Below are positions 58,500 to 64,000 of a stretch of DNA of 64,000 nucleotides, piece by piece (within the stretch, counting starts at the first letter, position 1; the number at the start of each line of letters is the position of its first letter). The notes below the pieces were generated by a model. It had not been told where the DNA came from and searched no databases. It saw only the letters and a program-made list of their open reading frames with translations. The position numbers and the translations under genes were made by a program. Source of the stretch: Ascaphus truei (lineage: Eukaryota > Chordata > Amphibia > Anura > Ascaphidae); assembly GCA_036426205.1 (NCBI GenBank), contig CM071571.1:111556559-111620558 (forward strand), in the 5' to 3' direction.

Positions 58500-59005
58500 A
58501 AGGCTACCGCATGGACACCAAAAACTTAATAGTACCCAAAAAGAGCTGGCATATGTTACCAAACAATATTACAGAAGCCAGCGGTGCTCCAAGGAATAAT
58601 GATATGGTGAACAACAAAAAAATTCCTGGCGGAGCACACAGGTATAACAAAACATATGATAAAGTTTCTTGTTAGATATAAAAACAGGGAGAAAGTATAA
58701 AAAGTGGTGGGGGTGCCCCAATACTAGTCACAGGGGACAAGAACAAAGGTGCTGGGAAAATGACCAACCCTGGATAGTAAAGTGTAATATGGGTGGCTTT
58801 GAACCATATAGATGTCCCATATAGATAATGTATTCATACGTTACCGTTCCGACATCTGGTAATCAAGGGACAGCACTCTGTTTCGAAATATTTCAAATGT
58901 GTATTGGTGATAATAGTGATACATCAAAAAGCCCAACGTTTCGGTCCTACAGAACAGGACCTTCCTCAGGGGTATGCATGATTACCAGACCTCGGAACGG
59001 TAACG
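58500..59005. mobile_element. Unclassified hairpin repeat with hammerhead-like segment
   Basis: The arms GTTACCGTTCCGACATCTGG (58840-58859) and CCAGACCTCGGAACGGTAAC (about 58984-59003) are near reverse complements. CAACGTTTCGG...CCTTCCTCAGG lies between them. The left part (58500-58840) contains TTACAGAAGCCAGCGGTGCT and may belong to the same element. Confidence 0.55.
58931..58973 (-). ncRNA. Hammerhead-ribozyme-like motif (minus strand)
   Basis: On the - strand: CCC (58972-58970), core CUGAGGA (58969-58963), an extra A, stem II GGUCC with GGACC around a nine-base loop, and GAAAC directly after it (58942-58938). A two-pair AC/GU stem III follows, then U at the cleavage position, then GGG (58934-58932) pairing back to CCC. 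Position 7 is variable in hammerheads, so CUGAGGA is allowed. Stem III is very short. Confidence 0.35.
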
Positions 59006-59011
59006 TGTGTG

Positions 59012-59017
<6 letters not shown>

Positions 59018-59050
<33 letters not shown>

Positions 59051-59090
59051 ATGTACAGTATGTATACATGTATGTATATGTGTATATATG
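59018..59090. repeat. (TA)n/(TG)n microsatellite
   Basis: TA then TG units, then ATGTATATGTG variants. Confidence 0.9.
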
Positions 59091-59209
59091 TCCATCTCTC
59101 TACCTTTCCATATTTTTCATCAGAGGTCTAAGCCCCATTGCATATTATGATGTTTGAGTACATGCTTACAATAGCTTATCCTCTGCTTTTCGAACATGCC
59201 TATTAAAGA

Positions 59210-59632
59210 AGCAATCCAAGCAGTTTTTTTTTTTTTTTTTTTAATTAACATTTAGGGGTTTTTTTTGCCCAGGATTGAAGAAGAGGGTCTACAGAGCTGA
59301 AATACTTGCCTCTGAAGAGGGTGCCGGTATTGCGCTGCTTTTTAAAGCTCTACGTCACATGAGCCAATAGGAAGCCGCACCGCATGATATCGCAGTTTCC
59401 TATTGGCTCACAGGGCACGGCAGTGTCTAAAAGTCTCCATAATGTAAATCCTGCTACCCAGCCGGAGCGGCTCCCAGCAACCCCAACAGAAGAATGTATA
59501 TCCAGTGGCAGGGGGTCCCACGGAGATGAAATTAATGGGGTTCATCTCCAGAGACCCCCTGCTTCAATCCTGTGAAAAAATGTTTTTTTTTATTAAATAA
59601 AAAAAACAAAAAAAAAAAACACATGGATTGCC
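59210..59632. mobile_element. Inverted-repeat element, 423 bp, homopolymer-rich ends
   Basis: The ends are AGCAATCCAAGCAGTTTTTT on the left and its near inverse AAAAAAACACATGGATTGCC on the right. It contains a perfect 14-base inverted repeat TGAGCCAATAGGAA (59360-59373) and TTCCTATTGGCTCA (59397-59410), and CAGGGGGTC...GACCCCCTG near 59505-59560. No coding capacity. Confidence 0.6.
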
Positions 59633-59802
59633 TCTAAGTAGAGATGGGGACTTCAGATTTTTTTTAATCCAACCCCCTAAACTCCCGGATCTCGGATCTG
59701 CGTGCCTTGGCCCCAAAAAATTATTTTCGAGGGTAGGAGGGACGAACAAGGTAGAAGAGGGAGATAAAGAAACCACATTTTGCAGGAGATCTACTGTAGG
59801 TA

Positions 59803-60019
59803 CAGCTCAACCCCGTTATAACGTGATACTTGGGGTCCAAAGAATCACATTGCGATATAATGTGACATTGCGTTAGAAATAATGTACCATTGTATGCATT
59901 GTACAATAAAGTATTTAAGATACCAATAATCGTGCTGTACAGTATTAATAAATACGAAAATTGGGAGCCACGCCTGCATCGCGTTATAAGCGGATTCGTG
60001 TTGTAACGGGGTTGAGCTG
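59803..60019. mobile_element. Tc1/mariner-pogo-type MITE, 217 bp, TA duplication
   Basis: The ends are CAGCTCAACCCCGTTATAAC and the inverse GTTGTAACGGGGTTGAGCTG, with TA at 59801-59802 and 60020-60021. A second, partial element with the same end (CTCAACCCCCGTTATAACGC) starts at 60038. It contains the internal inverse pair TAACGCGGTCC and GGACCGCGTTA up to about 60100. Confidence 0.85.
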
Positions 60020-60035
60020 TAAATATGAATGGTAA

Positions 60036-60115
60036 ATATAGCTCAACCCCCGTTATAACGCGGTCCTTGGGGTCCACAGCCCCTGGACCGCGTTATATCT
60101 GGGGTCGCGTTAAAA
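60036..60115. mobile_element. Partial second copy of the same MITE type
   Basis: It starts 17 bases after the first copy's TA. The left end is well preserved, and the right end was not found. Confidence 0.65.
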
Positions 60116-60315
60116 TTTCACCGGCAGTCATATTTTTTTTTAAACCTTCACGTCATAGAAGCTTTCCGCTCTGCAGCCGTCCACGTGCTCTCCTCTCTCC
60201 TCTCTGCAGCTGTCATGTGCAGTCTTTTTTTTTTTTTTTTAAACATTCAATGAAATGCTTTATTGACTAACAGACACACACAAATTGAACATTAGTATAT
60301 TTTGTATTAGACACA
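60116..60315. other. Short spacer with T run
   Basis: Contains TCTCC-rich sequence and a T homopolymer at 60226-60240. No gene. Confidence 0.4.
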
Positions 60316-60392
60316 TGCAGCGTTTGAACTCAGGACCTTCCACTGCCAATGCCATACCACTGACCTCTATACCATAGGCGTTGGGCCTTTGT
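60316..60392 (-). tRNA. tRNA-like fossil or SINE head (degenerate)
   Basis: On the - strand TATAGAGGTCAGTGGTATGG resembles an A-box region. About 30 bases later CTGAGTTCAAACGC resembles a B box (GGTTCGAATCC). The T stem does not pair well and the acceptor stem is not convincing, so a functional tRNA is unlikely. A tRNA-derived SINE head or an old pseudogene fits better. Confidence 0.25.
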
Positions 60393-61974
60393 ATCCTCTA
60401 TTCTCCTTTTCAACTCTCAAAGCATGAGTGCTTGGCTGTCCGGCATATTTTTTTTTTAAGCACTTTTGGATCTGCCTGCGACATGCTTGATTTCTGGAGC
60501 AAGTGGGATGGATTTGGGCAGAGACGTGCATGTTAGGGCAGGTCTATGTATTAAAAACAGTGTAACTTGAATTACATTGCTTGATGATTTAGACTTTCTT
60601 AGCGCAGAATAAGCCACATTCTAAAACGGTAAAAATACACTTCATAAATATGTTGTGTTTCAGACAGAAATAGTCCTTTGTTGACGCAGCTGCATCAGCG
60701 CACACGTACACTTGCTACTGTACGTAGAGCCCAAAGGGTGTTTAATGTAGTTTGCAACTATAGACACATCTCAATCCAAACCCATAACTCAACAAATCAA
60801 AGAAAAATGTTAATGTATTCAAATATTTAACTTGAAATCTGTAGAAATACATAGTAGCTGGGTTACTTCAATAGCAGTCTTGATGTGTTTTGCTTCACTA
60901 ACAAGCTGCATTATATTTGTTTTGTTGACTAAACACTAAAAGGCATAAGGGATGCTGAGTTAGCAGAAAAGGTTTCATTGACACATCGGTTTAAGCCAAC
61001 TGATACAGTTTTGTGATGCAGATCCATACTGAACTGTATTTTATAATGTACTGCGGGTCCCTCTGTCAACATAGGGATTATTATGTCTGTCAAATGTGTA
61101 TGTGAGAATGTTGAGCTGTTATTACAGTCATGCCCTGATTCAGAGGTTGTCTTGCTCCTTGCTGCTTCTGAACTAGAAGTTAAGCAAATAGCTGTTTTTT
61201 TCAAATTAAATTTAAGTGAGCTGTCCTGTTACTCTCTCTTACAACTGTCACTTTTTCAGCGACCAGTACTCTAATACTGGAAGGAATTGTCTAAATCTTT
61301 GGAGAATGTCAGTATTTACTTCTTTGTACTAATGTTTTTTACCTTTTAATCGGGCTTTTATATTTTGTTTTACGGATTATAGAAAATATACACAATGAAA
61401 TTAAGGGTGCTCCAATGATACGGTGGCATTATCATTAATGGACGTCTCCCCAGTATGAAAGCTCAGGGTCCCAATTTAAAAATAAAGACAAAAGTTGTAA
61501 ATGAATTTCACATCTGTAATTCTTGGCTCTAACCATTATTATCACACATGTAATTATCATTGTAGAGGACCATGTGGATCCTGGATTAATGTCCTGTGGT
61601 TAATTTAATTAGAACACAGAACCTGCATTTAGCCATCATAAAAAGAATGGCCATAGACACGTGTACAATGCACCGAATTGCTCAGTTACTATTCAACTAA
61701 ATGGAAATGTGTACTGCTAAACCACTTCTCTTATCTCTCAATTCTAATAGGTAATTTAACTTCTATTTACAGCACTATGTGTACTGATAAGTGACAACAT
61801 TACTTAAAGAGTATACAGAATTCATGAAGAGTAATAGTGGGTATAATAATAATAATCCCATTTTTAAATTTACTTATTTTATTCATGTATCCTATCCCGA
61901 AGCCCGCTGTTCAGAAGATGCATCATATAGCAGGTGCTAATGCCAATTCTAGACTGAGGACATAGTATACGGCA
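60393..61974. other. Intronic, mostly unique, no gene seen
   Basis: AT-rich sequence. Short frames such as 61083-61274 are not supported by any family. Confidence 0.5.
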
Positions 61975-62110
61975 GGGGTGAGCAAACTTTTTTGTCTGTG
62001 CCACCCCCCCCCCCCCCCCAGCCTGCTCTCACCCTCCTCACCCCCCTCTTACCCTTTCCCCAGCAGTTTCTGACATCACAGCGTCAAGTCATGTCGCGTT
62101 GCCCCACGTC
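61975..62110 (+). mobile_element. hAT-like non-autonomous repeat, truncated
   Basis: CAGGGGTGAGCAAACTTTTT start, then a C run (61986-61999) and CAGCCTGCTCTC, as in 7860-8176 read in reverse. It is cut at about 62110 where the LINE begins. Confidence 0.55.
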
Positions 62111-62114
62111 ATGT

Positions 62115-63520
62115 GGCCCCGCTGCCTCATTTGAGGTCGCATTTGCGCTCTATTAACCTACCAGCTTTTGATTCCACTTTACGCTTCTCCTCCTCTCTAA
62201 GCCCTGCTCCAGACCCTGCCAACCTGGTCAGGAACTACAACTTTGCCCTATCCTCCTCTCTTGATCTACATGCCCTGCTTTGTATCTGCCATTCTCGCCC
62301 TTCTAACACCAGACCCTGGCTAAATTCCTACACGTGCATGATGCGTTCCTGCACTCGTTCCTCTGAACGCTTCTGGAGGAAATCTCACACTCTCGCAGAA
62401 TTCCTTCACTACAAATCTATGCTATCCTGTTTCAACTCTGCCCTCTCGCAAGCTAAACAAACCTACTTTTCTTTACTAATCAGCACACACAAGTCTAACC
62501 CACGCTGACTCTTTGTCTTTGACTTGCTACTCAGACCACCCTCAGCTGCCTCTTCTTCCTACTCCATCTCACCTCAGGACTTTGCTGACTATTTCAAAGT
62601 AAAGGTGGAATACATACGTCAGAACATCCCCTCTGTTTCCTCCTCCCATCCTACACCTCTTCCTAACTCTCCTCATGTCTTCCTTGACTCTCTTTTTCCA
62701 CTGTTGCAGAGAAGGATGTGTCACTGTTGATCTCCTCTTCTCCCTCTACCACTATCCCTCTTGACCCCTTTCCCTACCATCTCCTAAAACTTCTTGCTCC
62801 TACTATAATCCCTATGCTCACATACATTTTTAACTCCTCCCTCTACTCTGGTACATTTCCCTCCTCCTTCAAACATGACACAGTCATACCATTACTCAAA
62901 AACAGCACGCTTGACCCTACCTGTCTTTCTAACTATCAGCCTTTCTCCCTCCTGCCTTTTGCCTTTAAACTCCTTGAACGTCTTGTATTCTCTCGCATGC
63001 TCCATTTACTCTCAACACCTATTCTCTCCTAGACCCTCTACAATATGGCTTCCGCACTGCTCACTCCACTGAAACAGCCCTCACTAAAATAACTAATGAC
63101 CTGCATGCTGCCAAAGACAGAGGACATTACACTCTGCTCATATTACTCGACCTCTCTGTAGCATTTGATACTGTGTACTTCCCATTATCCATGCTCTTGG
63201 TATTCGTAACATTGCTCTATCCTGGATCTCCTCTTAACTCTCACATCATACTTTCAGTGTTTCTTCTGATAACACCTCCTCCTCTATCGATCTCTCTGTG
63301 GGAGTACCCCAGTTCCCTTTTCTGGGACCTCTCCTCTTTTCTCTGTACACACAGTCTCTCCAGGTGACCTAATCACATCTCTTGGGTTCAAATATCACCT
63401 CTATACTGACGACACACATTTACTTTTCAACCCCTGGCCTTACATCTGCTGTACAGACCAAAGTTTCTGAATGTCTCTCTGCGATATCATCCTGGATGGT
63501 CCTCCACCGACTTAAAGTAG
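62115..63520 (+). pseudogene. L2/CR1-type LINE ORF2 fragment (linker and reverse transcriptase)
   Basis: Blocks in order: [88 protein letters not shown], then the [12 protein letters not shown] block A and GPLLFSLYT, then YTDD at 63402-63413 where the catalytic motif is normally YADD. Several frame changes (near 62510, 62720, 63030 and 63300) make it a pseudogene. Both ends are truncated. It is the longest LINE copy in the window and shares a subfamily with 50650-50975 and 11806-12870. Confidence 0.88.
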
Positions 63521-64000
63521 TAATTCAAGCAATATCATACATGTGTGTTTTTTTTGTTTTTTTTAAATCAGTTCTGTACTTTGAGAAAATACTTGTAGTA
63601 TTCAAAACATTTTTTTTTAAAGACATTTTTAATGTTTCTTATGTTGGAAGCATTTCCAAAGTGACAACCCCCTTCCTCTTCCGATAGAATCTGACGCCCC
63701 ATCCTCTCTCTCGCAGTGCACCAATTGTATCTAGTAACTGCCCAGTCAATCATATTCCAGGACTACATTGTCCAGAATGCTGTGCAAGAACTGAATTAAA
63801 TAACACGGAGCAAGCAATCAATTTACAGGAGAACGGATCGATCTGCAGCTTAGCAAATCACTTGTCAGTGTGCAGATTGTATTGATGCACATATTGAATG
63901 GGGAAAAAAATATATATATTTTAAAAAACGGCAGCTTGAACTGCAGCTTTAAAATTTACATGTCAAAAACTGTGCTCTTCATATTTCATCCCAAACCTGG
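63521..64000. other. Intronic tail, unclassified repeat-like sequence
   Basis: TTCAAGCAATATCATACATG followed by T-rich tracts resembles the end of a frog non-autonomous element. No gene, and no TMTC2 exon. Confidence 0.4.

Larger units (their letters stand above)
26651..64000 (+). other. TMTC2: TMTC2 intron 1 (5' portion, at least 37 kb)
   Basis: Starts at the splice donor and runs to the window end. No sequence resembling the next TMTC2 coding exon was found, nor any other host gene. It is filled with transposon remnants, listed separately, between longer unique AT-rich stretches. The first intron of TMTC2 is also long in other vertebrates. Confidence 0.8.

Noticed and set aside
26651..64000. 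Second coding exon of TMTC2
   Set aside because: No frame resembling the large conserved second exon (after the YDDS motif) is present on the plus strand, so it must lie beyond the window.

Overview
The window looks like nuclear DNA of a vertebrate, most likely an anuran amphibian. It is AT-rich, intron-poor in coding sequence, and crowded with several generations of transposable-element relics: L2/CR1-type LINEs, a Penelope-like element with a GIY-YIG tail, solo LTRs, hAT-, pogo/mariner- and TTAA-type non-autonomous elements, a Helitron end and long foldbacks. Almost all short open frames are chance or transposon debris. No bacterial, organellar or CRISPR-like features are present.

Only one host gene is supported: the first coding exon of TMTC2 (ER protein O-mannosyltransferase) on the + strand at 26568-26650. 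It ends in a split codon followed by a GT splice donor. Its 5' UTR and promoter lie at roughly 26080-26567 and contain three very short upstream reading frames. Everything after 26651 is intron 1, which is not finished at the window end, since no second coding exon is visible. The 26 kb upstream is intergenic.

Layout: 1-1530 is a strand-asymmetric T/G-rich block of unknown identity. 1605-5500 and 15310-19040 are two copies of one 4-kb composite repeat, each with an LTR at the same place. 6860-10280 holds two foldback elements, each interrupted by a solo LTR with target-site duplication. 11806-12870 and 20290-21150 are LINE pieces on the - strand. 19378-20093 is a large near-perfect palindrome. 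22284-25100 holds a CpG-rich LTR, hairpins and the Penelope fragment. Inside the intron, 27.2-31.9 kb and 40.8-45.2 kb are mostly unique. The rest carries the TTAA/octamer family, four more LTRs of one CpG-rich family, a GC-rich minisatellite (54480-54935), pogo-like elements and a LINE (62115-63520).

The most interesting signal is structural. Several unrelated repeats contain a motif that folds like a minimal type-I hammerhead ribozyme core (CUGANGA, stem II, GAAA, a tiny palindromic stem III, then a short stem I). The best case, at 39094-39146 on the + strand, has all three stems. Others are at 47288-47335 and 58931-58973 on the - strand, with decayed relatives including the Penelope terminus at 24241-24300. 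A second important observation is technical: the two 4-kb blocks differ almost only by one- and two-base indels, which points to unpolished consensus sequence in those blocks.
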